A stretch of 64,000 bases of DNA from Nephrocerus scutellatus (lineage: Eukaryota > Arthropoda > Insecta > Diptera > Pipunculidae): NCBI GenBank assembly GCA_947095585.1, contig OX352761.1, positions 18,553,277 through 18,617,276 on the forward strand, read 5' to 3'. How positions within the stretch are numbered: position 1 is the stretch's first letter; every line of letters starts with the position of its first letter. Both the position numbers and the translations under genes were made by a program. Positions 33,810 to 43,575 of this stretch are shown here, one piece after another. The notes below the pieces were generated by a model. The model was not told where the DNA came from, did no database searches, and saw only the letters and a list, made by a program, of their open reading frames with translations.

Positions 33810-36190
33810 TGAGTTAGCACCATGCAGTACCGAAAAATGCCCGCTACTGAAACCGACACAACGCCTCGGATAACTAATGACCGAATAATGACGACTTTTG
33901 GCTATTGTACCCGGACTAAGATTGGTTTCTGGAATGTGAGGACACTCAGGGAGTGAAGGACCTCAAAATGCCATATTTCTTCAACTGGAACGTGAGTTTT
34001 TTCGATATAATTTGGACATACTGGGAGTGAGTGAAGTAAGATGGTCCGACGCGGAAGAGTACCAATCCCCAACGTTTAAAATTGTGCTACTCTACTCCGG
34101 CAACCCTCCGGCAGTCCCCGTGAATCTGGAATGGGTATGCTTCTAACGCCAACAGCAGCCAGTGACCTAATTTCCTGACACCGACATGGTGATAGGATCT
34201 TTTCGGCCAGATTTCGGACTAGAGTACGGCGCGTCACGATCATACAGTACTACGCCCCAACGAATCCTTCGACGGGGGATGAAAAGTACAACCTGTATCG
34301 AAGCAAAATGAGAAAACAATGAGCTAAGCGCTATATTCAACGCAACGCCGAACGGAAATCTCGTCATCGTGATGGGGGACTTGAATGCCAAGGTAGGTAA
34401 AGACAATTAAGGATTCAGATATGTTATTGCGAAGCACGATCCTGGCGAACGAAATGACAATTGTGAAAGATTTGTTGAGTTCTGCAACAGCAACCACATT
34501 GTCATAGGAGGCACCCTGTTTGAGCATAAGACCTGCCACAAAGTCAGATGGGTGTCAACTGACAGGCAATCATCATCCTTCCAAATCGATCATGTGGCGA
34601 TCAGCGGACGTTTTTATGAGCTATCTTTTAGACGCAATCTTGAGCGGAAAGTATTGTTGGTAGAAGTCAGGCAAGGCACAGCACGTGGCTTACTGAGTAT
34701 ACCTGTAGGCGGATTAAAGAACGTAAGCTACTTAAAGCTCGTATTGTAGATACCCCAGCAGCAGCGAGGATCGAGGTAGTGTCCCTGTATCGAAGCAAAA
34801 TGAGAGAAGTGCAGCGTAGTGTAAGACGTAATTATATTAACAACCTGGCCTCAGAAGCAGAGGCAGCAGCGAGCAGGTGCAATAGCAGAACCGTTTACAG
34901 ATTTTACCAAAGAGCTGAAAAGTGGTCACCGTTCTTGCCAACATCCGGTGAAAGGCCTAAATTGTGCCGTACTATGCTAGCTCAAGCGATGGAAGGAGCA
35001 TTTCTCTACGGTCCTTAACCGTGTGTTCGCCAACGATATGCACCCAAATCAAACGGAGCTGCCGGAAGTATCAATTTCCCGAATTCGCACCTCAACTCCC
35101 AGTAAAGATGAGATCCCTACCGCGATCAACGCACTTAAGAACAACAAGTCGATAGAACTAGATGGTATACCCGCAGAGTTTCTGCGTGCCACTCCAACGA
35201 TATCAGCAGAGCTTTTATATCCTCTTGTAGAAGAGCTTGGGATACAGAAAGTTTCCCCGACGAGAAAAAGGTGGGAATGATTGTCAAGCTCCCAAAAAAG
35301 GGTAGTCTTTTGGAGTGCGAAAACTGGAGAGGCGTTTGCGTACTTCCTGCAGTTGCAAAGGTAATAGCAAAAGTAGTACTTGAGCGAATTAAGGAACATT
35401 CGATTCCGAACAACGATGTGTAAACCACATCAACACCCTGCGGATTATTATTGAACAGTGCTTTGAATTCCGGCCACCACTGCACCACCACTGTTCATCG
35501 ATTTTGAGAAGGCGTTTGACAGTGTCAACAGACAGTTTTTCTGGCTCGCCTTGGGCAGGAGATGTTTACACGATATACTAATAGTTATTACTAAGCAACC
35601 TATGATGGCTCTAAATGTCATGTGCTGCATAGAGGAAAGCTCTCAGAGGAATTCGAGATCCGTAGTGGGTACGACAAGGTGTTTGGATGATGTTCATGAC
35701 ATGGCGAAGCAATGCTATCAGCTTAAACACCAAGCTATGACTGTGTCCGTTCAAATGTTGAATCTGTGCTGTTTTATGGGTGCAGCACTTGGAAGGTGTC
35801 CGCTACCATTACAAAAAGAATTCAAATGTTCGTAAATAGGTGCCTACAGAACTTCTTAAGGGTTTTCTGGCCTAACCGTATCTCTAACGAACATCTATAC
35901 CAGAGAACAGGTCAGGAACCAATAGGCACAACAATCCAACGACGGAAGTGGCGGTGGATTGGTCATACTCCGAAAAGGCAACAGTTCCATAGCAAACTAC
36001 GCAAAGCAATGGAATCCGTTATCTCAGGATGGTAGAAGAACGAGTCGTCCGAGAAATACATGGCGCAGAACAGTTGAGGAGTAGTTACAGCAATTGGGGA
36101 AGAGTTGGAGAGAGCTGAAGCTGATTGCCAGCAACCGCAGGCGTAGTAGAGGCCCTAGCACCCACAAGGTGATATAGGACATAAAGAAAA
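33810..36190 (+). mobile_element. LINE A relic, nearly full length, plus strand
   Basis: It starts with a candidate N-terminus at about 33890 (TRTKIGFWNVRTLRE), then the endonuclease domain (LDILGVSEVRWSDAEEYQSP, VIMGDLNAKVG at about 34370), then QIDHVAISGR at 34575. RT pieces follow: KLPKKGSLLECENWRGVCVL at 35290-35340, FIDFEKAFDSVNRQFFWLAL at 35495-35550, a 3' palm with a large deletion of motifs B and C, and the C-terminal domain 35766-36035 (QRRKWRWIGHTPKRQQ). It ends at GATATAGGACATAAAGAAAA (36165-36185). Inactive, with many breaks. Confidence 0.9.
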
Positions 36191-36992
36191 AAAAGACTGA
36201 TGGTAGAGTGTTTGTTGAGCATCCAGTGTATGTATATTGTAAAGTTTGAGTTTGACTTGATTGCGTTTAGACTCAATGTTTTTTCTCCATGTACTCGTAT
36301 GCCGTCTGTCTAGGTGGATACCAAGGTACTTCACGTTTTTACTTTCAGGAATTAATGTGTTGTTAAGAGGGATAGGTGGGCAGTCATCTAGCCTGAGTGC
36401 TAAAGTGATATGTGTGTGCTTTTCTTCACGTTCACTTTAATTCTCCAATTGGTTAACCAGAGTTCGAGTCGCTTTATGTAATTATTTAGGTCATGATAAG
36501 CTGTTTTGGGGTTGCTGTGTGTGCTTAGTATCGCGGTTTCGTCCGCAAAGGTACAGATAATCAAGTTGTTGTCCATCGGAAAGTCTGATGTAAATAATAT
36601 GTATATGAGTGGGCCAAGGACACTTCCTTGTGGGACACCAGCTCTTATTCAATGCTCTTTTGATGTAAAGGATTTGTAATTTATCTTGAAGTGGCGGCTT
36701 AGAAGGTACTACTTAGGGATTTTGTGAAAGTTTTGTGGCAAAAGTGTAATTATAAGATGGATGAGCCCATGGTGCCGAACATCGCCAAGAAACACAGCCG
36801 TACTGTACTGTCTATTATGAAAGGCTCTTCTAGCCTCATATACTACCCTGTGGACCTGTTCGATCGTGCCTTGCTTAACTCTGAATCCGAACTGGGTTTA
36901 GGTAGAAACGGAGTTATTTTCCCGAGTAGAAATTTCTTGAAAGCTCAAGTTAGGTGTTCAACTGCTACATCTGGTACATGTGAATAAATTTT
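36191..36992 (-). mobile_element. LINE I relic (Jockey-like), minus strand
   Basis: The minus strand gives, in order, FGFRVKQGTIEQVHRVVYEA (about 36920-36850; fingers), a truncated motif A region (VFLDV), GVPQGSVLGPLIYI-like motif B (about 36620), FADETAILS (about 36540, motif C with ADE for ADD), LWLTNWRIKVNVK (about 36440) and KNVKYLGIHLDRR (about 36320). The order and wording are typical of the Jockey clade. Stops are present. SINE copy 2 is inserted close to its left end. Confidence 0.75.
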
Positions 36993-37009
36993 CGACTATT
37001 ATTCATCAA

Positions 37010-37314
37010 GTGGACGCCATGGCTCAGTGGAAATGCCCGTGGCTACTGAGCAGGAGGTTCGTGGTTTGAATCCCAGTAACACCAAAAGTATTTTTCACGG
37101 TGTCCCACCTCTCGCGAATGGGTGACAAACTTTCCGAGAGTAATAATTTGTCACTGATAGCTTCTCAATTCGCCGTTCGGAACCGGCTTTAAATTGTAGG
37201 TCCCTTCCATTTGTGGTCAAAAATATAAATGCGCAACACAAATGGTCGCGAGAAGATAGGCCTTGGACCGCTTGCGCCGAATATTATTTATTATTTATCA
37301 AACAAAAAAATTGC
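37010..37314 (+). mobile_element. tRNA-derived SINE, copy 2, with probable 17-bp target-site duplication
   Basis: A box CATGGCTCAGTGG at about 37018 and B box GGTTTGAATCCC at about 37063 head a body matching copies 1 and 3, ending in a TATTATTTATTATTTATC tail. Flanking direct repeats CGACTATTATTCATCAA (36993-37009) and CGACTATTATTTATCAA (37315-37331) differ at one base. Confidence 0.85.
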
Positions 37315-37331
37315 CGACTATTATTTATCAA

Positions 37332-37560
37332 AAAAAAAAATTAATGTTAAATCGGGAGTGCCGAAAGAAAGTCATTTAGGCCAGTTACCTTTTTTTGTTA
37401 TATAACTTAATAGCTTGCCATCAGTGCCATTTCTTACACAGATTGAGGCTTCAATCAAAATTAAAAGATATATCGCATTGGTGTGAGGAAAATCCACGTT
37501 ATCAATTTAAGCGAAACATAAAAAAGGTATACATTAAGAGAAACACCTAATATCACAAAA
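37332..37560 (+). mobile_element. Weak RT relic
   Basis: Plus strand reads KSGVPKESHLGQLPFFVI and SLPSVPF, which resembles a decayed RT motif B and its downstream NDLPSV segment, followed by a WCEENP-like stretch. Too short and broken to classify. Confidence 0.4.
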
Positions 37561-38194
37561 CAAAACCTAAGAAGTAAGAAACGGAGCAGTCAAAGCTTGT
37601 CAATGGTAACGAAGTTCGCCATCGTTACACAACATATCCATTAGATCTCCGAGTAGTCCGTACTCAAATTTAGCACAGTACATGACGATGATCCTTGCCT
37701 GCATCGAAGCACAAGCAGAAAACTAACAAACCTTACGCCGACAATGAACACACATCCACATATGTGTAAAGTGCCGGCAGGAATACAAACGTAATGGGCA
37801 CACAACCGTACGTATGTAACTTACCATATGAAGAATTTAAGTTCAGAATATATAAAAGGTATAAAATTCACACACGGTTTTTCCGATGTTTGTTTCATTT
37901 TGTGTTTTGTTATCCTTAAAGTTTTTTTTTTTTTTTTTTTAAAACAAGCGAGTTTTGTGCACAATCATGTGTTTCTGTAGGTGGAAATATGTACAAATAC
38001 GAAGTGCCCACCTACTGCCAACACCCTGTGCAAGTTTGTTCACGTGAGAGACTCGGGCTGGCGCGTGATACGCTGACAGTGAGATTATTTGGGTAAATTA
38101 AGTAAAACACACAGATTGGTAGTTTTAATAACTTGTATAACAACTTTTGATTTTATAAAGATATATGAAATGATTTTTTTGTTGATAATTTTTT
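37561..38194. other. Unassigned sequence downstream of S28 gene C
   Basis: Includes a T18 tract at about 37922-37940. No gene seen. The 3' UTR of gene C must lie at its right edge, but I see no clear AATAAA within 100 bp of the stop. Confidence 0.4.
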
Positions 38195-39919
38195 TCACAC
38201 GCGGACCCATTCATGGATCAACTGAGCGATTTTCTCCTTGGACGCCCTCATGTCAGTAGAATCTTCGGAAGAAATTGAATTGAAATCCGAGCAATGGAAT
38301 ACACCTGTTGATTTGTTTTGCTCGTTAACAAGAATATTGTTGTTTCGCACACTTAGTCAAGCGACTTACCCGGAATAATTGTGGCACCATCCTCCGCCTG
38401 AAGTCCCAAAGGTCTCCAAGGATCCAATTCACCCTGAGTTATGTAGATATTTTGCACATTGGGACTCATTCCGCCAAAGAGATTATTGGTTTCCTCAATT
38501 CCCTGTTCAATGAAAAATTCTGTGTATTCGATTCCAAAGAGATAAGCACATGTGGCAGTAAAGTACGAAAGGGGAAACGTTTGGCCAAAGGGTTGGTCAG
38601 ATGATTCAGAAGTCATGAACCAACCAAATTCATTGCAAAGCTGATAAAACCATCTTCTATAACCGAAGATATCCACGTTGTCCATCATTGGAGCGATAAG
38701 AGCACTGTACGTTACTTCAAAACAGGTAGGATTTTCCGAGGAAATGAAATTGCCTACGCCAGCAGCAGCAGAGTTGCCTTTCATAACAGCCGAGCACACA
38801 TTTGGAATGTAGTTCTCCCTGCAAAAAAAAAAAAAAAACATTATTACTTATTCAATTTTATGTTTTGTCTGGAACAAATATTCTAATAAAACTTACGTTT
38901 GAAGCAGAGTGTACTGTGAAAAGCTTGTAAAGATTTTACGAAAGAGAGTTGCCAAATCCAAATCGTTAGTTTCATCGAAGCCTTCGCACGTGTTCAAGAG
39001 GGCCTTTGCCTGAGCCGCATTGCCATAGGCAAACAAGTCCCCCAGTTGAGCGATTCCATTCTCAATGCGGGTGTAGCATTGCGGGTGGCCTAATACAAGA
39101 ATTGCCTCACCAACGGCTTCGGTGCTTTCTGTTCCAAATAATTAATAATCAATAAGGGAGAATATTGATTTAAGCAATTGTAGAACACTCCTACCAGGTA
39201 TACCCAATTTAGCTAAGAGTGGAGCACTGGATGCCCAACCACCATCGAGTAGATGCGGGTACAAATGTTTGAACCAAACCACCAAAGAGCCAGAATATGA
39301 TCCCCCGGCCATGATGACTTTAGAGTTTGCCAACCCAGGAAAAACTGCTTTTATCGTGCGGATAAAATGAGCCACATCGGCAAGTGCTTGCTTCGCGCTT
39401 AAAAATCTTAAATTGTAGGTTTCCAGGTTCCTGTAAATTGGCGAAGTAAAAGACTTACACAATCCACATCCATAATTTAGAAGCACTTATCACTCACTCA
39501 GTTGGTCTGCTCTTCCCGTAGTACCGATGTTCGGTGTGGAATAAGTAACTGTTTTGCTGTTTCGCCATGTCATAGAAATGACCACATAAAAGAGGATCCT
39601 CGTAGATTTCGCCTTCACCGCCGAGAAAAATAAAAATTGGTCCGCCAGTTTTGAAATGCTGGTCATTGGCTAGGTATCGCTAGAGAGATTATATAACATA
39701 TATAAGCAAGTTTCCTATCTAGTATACTGAGCCTTCACTTACCATTGCCCACGTCCTTTTTTCGAAATTATCGAAGTGATCCAATTTCTGCTTTATCCAT
39801 TGGTCAGAAAGAGGCAAACGAACCTTATTTGGACATGTAACGAATGGTTTGAAATACCCAAATACTCGAACAGCACTAAGACACAGCACAGAAAATACGA
39901 ACAAAGTTGTCAACTTCAT
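38195..39919 (-). CDS. S28 serine carboxypeptidase-like gene C, six exons
   Basis: Exons on the minus strand: 39743-39919, 39498-39679, 39195-39430, 38897-39128, 38370-38818, 38195-38304. Intron positions and phases match genes A and B exactly, and the frame closes to 461 residues with no lesion. Signal peptide MKLTTLFVFSVLCLSAVRVF; family motifs GGPIFIFLGGEGE and EHRYYGKSRPT; nucleophile in GGSYSGS; Asp in GELDPWR; His in FHCSD. It is clearly more diverged than A is from B, especially in exon 4 (GQ..CYTRIENGIAQLGDLF) and exon 5 (MKGNSAAAGVGNFIS). Intron 4 ends in a run of about 16 T before the CAG acceptor. Expected role as for A: a secreted or lysosomal Pro-X-type peptidase. Confidence 0.95.
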
Positions 39920-39924
39920 TTTTT

Positions 39925-40082
39925 AGAATGCTTGAGAGTTAAAGACATCTTCCATAATTATAGGAACTTTTTTGAGGTTTTCCTTGTCGATAAGAAATCT
40001 TATCTCGCATGAACTTTTTTATAACACCTTAACAGCTATAAGAAAATTAGTTCTGATAACGATAAGACGATTGCTTCTTATC
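39925..40082 (-). promoter_or_regulatory. Promoter region of S28 gene C
   Basis: TATAATTA at 39962-39955, with a GCATTC initiator-like element near 39930-39925. GATA motifs upstream: GATAAG 39989-39994, CTTATCT 39999-40005, GATAAC 40055-40060, GATAAG 40061-40066, CTTATC 40077-40082. The spacing of the distal pair resembles that in genes A and B although the intervening sequence has drifted. Confidence 0.6.
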
Positions 40083-40239
40083 AGTGGAAAATAATTTTAT
40101 AGCCTTACAGCTTAAAATGTCCAATTCTTCATACAGAACCGAACTTTTTTTTTCATTTAATTACCACATTTTCTAATATCTAAATTATTTTTAGGTGTGA
40201 CCCAATAAAAAAAAAGTTAACCAAAAAATAAAGAAATTG

Positions 40240-40590
40240 GCAGTCTAATAAAACCTTAAACTCAGTTTTTTTAGGAACAGTCTGTATTTACCGCACATTT
40301 GTTTCTCATCATAGCACCTTTGAATTTTGAACATTTTAAAGTAAACCTTACACAGACAAAAAACAATGGGTCCTTTAATAGATTCCTGTGGTACTCCAGA
40401 TAGAACATACTTTGGAGTAGAATATGAATGATACTTGCAGCAAAAACTCATTGTTGCTGCCCATCAAAAGATCATTCTCCTCTAAATGAAAAAAACTAAA
40501 ATTATTTTAAAATTTTAGGCACAATATTTTATGATTTACCAAGTCCTTGAATGGTTTTCCGTACCCTTTATAGTTTGAAGAAATAAAGTA
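40240..40590 (-). mobile_element. Ancient RT relic upstream of gene C
   Basis: Homologous to 19080-19400 and 24409-24729. The frame 40245-40451 reads STPKYVLSGVPQESIKGPIV, a decayed RT motif B. Its presence in the same relative position upstream of A, B and C shows that the relic predates their duplication. Confidence 0.55.
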
Positions 40591-41039
40591 AACATACAAA
40601 AGCAATGGAGCTGTGAATCTCACTTAAATAGGTTAGAGTCAATGTATTTTACAATTTAACTTACCGTTTCGTTTCCAAATACTCTTAATATAGGATGGTC
40701 AATTACTGAGATTAGATGAGGTTTTTTATTTTATTACTGCAACGTGTCTAGCTGTCTTTCGCAACAGATGGAGAGAGGAAATAGTAATCAAAAAAGTAGT
40801 GCAACTTAGACCAACATCGAAATCTTAACACTCATACCTCAAAAGTAGGTTCACAACAACAGTCTTCTATGAAGATGGCAACATCAAAATTGCCTGCTTC
40901 ATAGGTTATACACTGAAACAACCCTCTGCATACCAACCGAGAGTTGGTTGCTTAGAAAAAAAAACATTCTGCCCTCTTAGCTGCGTTCAAGAAAAACGCC
41001 TTGCTTTTAAAATTTATAAAGATAAAGACTCACTCTGTC

Positions 41040-42953
41040 AACCATATTTTAACCCATCGAGCAATGTGGTACATCTGTACATTGGTTATGCTCGTAATAA
41101 TTTAATTATTACAAGTGACTTACCTGGAATAATTGTAACACCAACCTGAAGTCCAATCGATCTCCACGGATCAAATTCCCCCTGAGTAGATAATATCCAT
41201 ATTGGGATTCATTTCTCCAAAGAGATTGTTAGTCTCCTCCATTCTCTGTTCAATGTAGACTTGTGTGTACAGAAGCACATACGTTAATATACAGGGTGCC
41301 CCCTAATTCGTCATGGTTAATTTGGGAAATGATTTTTGGGTATATATTCTAAGAAAAAAATCGTTCAAGACTAAGGGTCTATCTCCAATGTTGACATGAT
41401 TTATAGGGGATTTAAGAAAAAGCTAAAAAGTGTACCAAACTTGAACTTGAAAAAAAAACGATCTGTTTAACAGCAGATTTAAATCTTGCAATAATAATTC
41501 TATCGAAAATTGCTTGCCAGTCTTGTAACGATCTTCTAGCGGCTTTAGAGAGTAGAAATCCCAATTAGAAACTGTTAGTTCTTCCCCTACTCCAGGACAT
41601 CTCACCACACTAAGACCAACAATCTCTAGATGGTATTTACGAAATTCTCTTATTAATTGTGCAAGCGTTGTTGGCTTGACGAGCGTGCGAATGTTCCAAG
41701 TTCCGAAACGTGTCCTTTTCCGTGGGCTAAAGGTCATTGTTGATAAATTCGATATGAATCCGAGGCTTGTATTAGTTTCAAGAATCAATTAATTCAGTTG
41801 AGTGGTGATTGGTCAACCGCAACCTTGGTCGACATGAAGCGCCGCCGACCAAGGCAAGTCCCCTTCTTATTTAGCCCCGACCCAAGCAAATACAAATTGG
41901 ATTGGGTACCGAAATCGTTCACTTGATTTGGCCGAGTTTCCAGTGATGCGACGTGGACGCATAAGATGGGAGTTTTGATGCGAGAGGCTTAGGACATGAC
42001 TGTCTATAATCGCGTCATGATCACCTTTTGTTACCAAACTAAATGGCTGCCTAAGGCACGAATATCATAACCAACGGGCTCGGCGCCTTCTGCTCCACAT
42101 TAAATATAAAATAAGATGGACACTTATTTAAAAAATTGCTAGCATTCTCCTACAGAGGATACCATATTTAGAGCACTCGATGTCCAACCACCATTGACTA
42201 GATCCGGGTACAAATGTGTAAACCAAACCCCCAAGGATCAAGCGTATGATCTACCCGCGGCCATGATGACTTTAGGGTTTGCTAACCCTAGGGTCTATAC
42301 TTTTATTCTGCGAAAAAAGTGAGCCCCATCGGCAAGGGCATGGCTTTCGTTTAAATATTTCAAATTGGACATTTCCTGATTTCTATAAATTGGAAAAGGA
42401 TAAGACTTACAGTCCACATTAATTTAGAAGTACTTAACACCCACGCAATTGGCGTGCTATTTACGTAGTACCGATGTTCGGTGTGGACTAAGTAACCGTT
42501 GTGCTGTTTGGCCATGTCACGAAAATGACCACATAAAAGAGGATCCTCCTCAATTTCGAATCCTAGTCTCTCAGATTAGAGACGAAAAGAATACCGAAAC
42601 TGCACTTTAAAAACCAAGCCTTCGCGGATTCCAGAGCTCTTATCTGATTAGTTGGAAGCAGCATACCGGATAGCAGATGGTGGAATGCCACCGTGTATGA
42701 GGCATAGACTTTTAACTGATCGGGAGTCCGATTTCAAATACACACAATTCATTGCTGTGTATGTATATATATGTATATACAGCAACGTCCTCGTTTCGGA
42801 TTCAACGAAGTGATCCAATTTCTGCTTTATCCATCCGTCAAGAAGTTGCGAACGGACCTTATTTGGACATCTCACTAATGGTGTGAAATAACAAAATACT
42901 CGAATAGTACTAAGATAGAATACAGAAAATACCAATTTAGTTGTCAACTGCAT
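41040..42953 (-). pseudogene. S28 pseudogene D, broken by two insertions
   Basis: Parts of all six exons remain in order on the minus strand. Exon 1 is 42784-42953 (starts MQLTTKLVFSVF, open to SETRTL). Exon 2 survives at about 42430-42560, interrupted by ~220 bp of foreign DNA at 42561-42783. Exon 3 is about 42150-42395, where the nucleophile motif reads AAGRSYA followed at once by a stop. A scrap of exon 4 is at about 42045-42100. The 3' half of exon 5 is at 41125-41299 with a frameshift, and exon 6 is largely deleted near 41050. A LINE fragment (41300-42042) replaced the exon 4/5 junction. Upstream DNA to about 43190 is still homologous to the upstream region of A. Not functional. Confidence 0.9.
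41300..42042 (-). mobile_element. LINE endonuclease N-terminus inserted in pseudogene D
   Basis: Minus-strand frame 41423-41788 reads RTRFGTWNIRTLVKPTTLAQ and LIREFRKYHLEIVGLSVVRC, the N-terminal beta strand and first helix of an APE-type endonuclease from an RTE-like LINE (consensus TWN(I/V)RTL...EIVGLSE.RW). The Glu of the usual LSE motif is Val here. The left 120 bp (41300-41420) is not recognisable. Confidence 0.7.
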
Positions 42954-43219
42954 TATTAGAATGGTTTTAGCAACTTTTTTAAGGAAACAGTCGATAGGAA
43001 ACACATGAGCTATTTTTATAACAATTTTTAACTTTTTTAGCAAATAGTTCTGATAACGATTGTATGAGTGCTTCTTATCTTAAACATGATTTTATTGAAT
43101 TCCAGCCTAGACTATCCACTTATTTGTACAGAACCGAAAACCTTTTCCAGTTTATTACCACATTTCTCATTTAAGTTTTGTAATAGAGAGCGGTTGATAA
43201 GCCAGTAACTTTTTGAATT

Positions 43220-43575
43220 TCCCTTTAAATGCAACATTGTTCCCCGTCAACTGTCATCTATTAGTAGACTACTGTCAAATTTTGAGCAAGCTGCGTTTCG
43301 GCCAAAAAGATCATGGTCACAGTTTTTTTGGGATGCACTCAGTGTAATTCTCATCGATTATCTTGAAAAGGATAAAACCATCACCGGCGAATATTATTCA
43401 GAACTATTGGACAGATTAAATATCGATTTGAAGCAAAAACGACAATTCACGGGTACACACGTGTGTAGTCACCATGGCAAAAATCCATAAATTGGGCTAC
43501 GAACTGCTTCCCTATCCAGCTTTTATCCAGATTTAGCACCCTCCGACTATTTCTTGTTTTCAAACCTAAAGAAAT
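43220..43575 (+). pseudogene. mariner transposase relic, left part
   Basis: Frames on the plus strand read FFGMH/FWDA.., IDYLEKDKTITGEYYSELLD, RVHTCVVTMAKIHKLGYELL and a decayed PYSPDLAPSDYF at about 43525-43555, ending SNLKK, where LINE A is inserted. The phrasing matches the irritans-like mariner transposases (DD34D class). The N-terminal DNA-binding part is missing. It continues at 45721. Confidence 0.75.

Noticed and set aside
36724..36987. 87-codon plus-strand frame
   Set aside because: Antisense to the Jockey-like LINE I relic, whose RT motifs read on the minus strand.
38353..38841. 162-codon frame starting MFFFFF as a gene start
   Set aside because: The start lies in the polypyrimidine tract of intron 4 of S28 gene C and the end runs through the exon 5 donor; the real protein is the six-exon gene.
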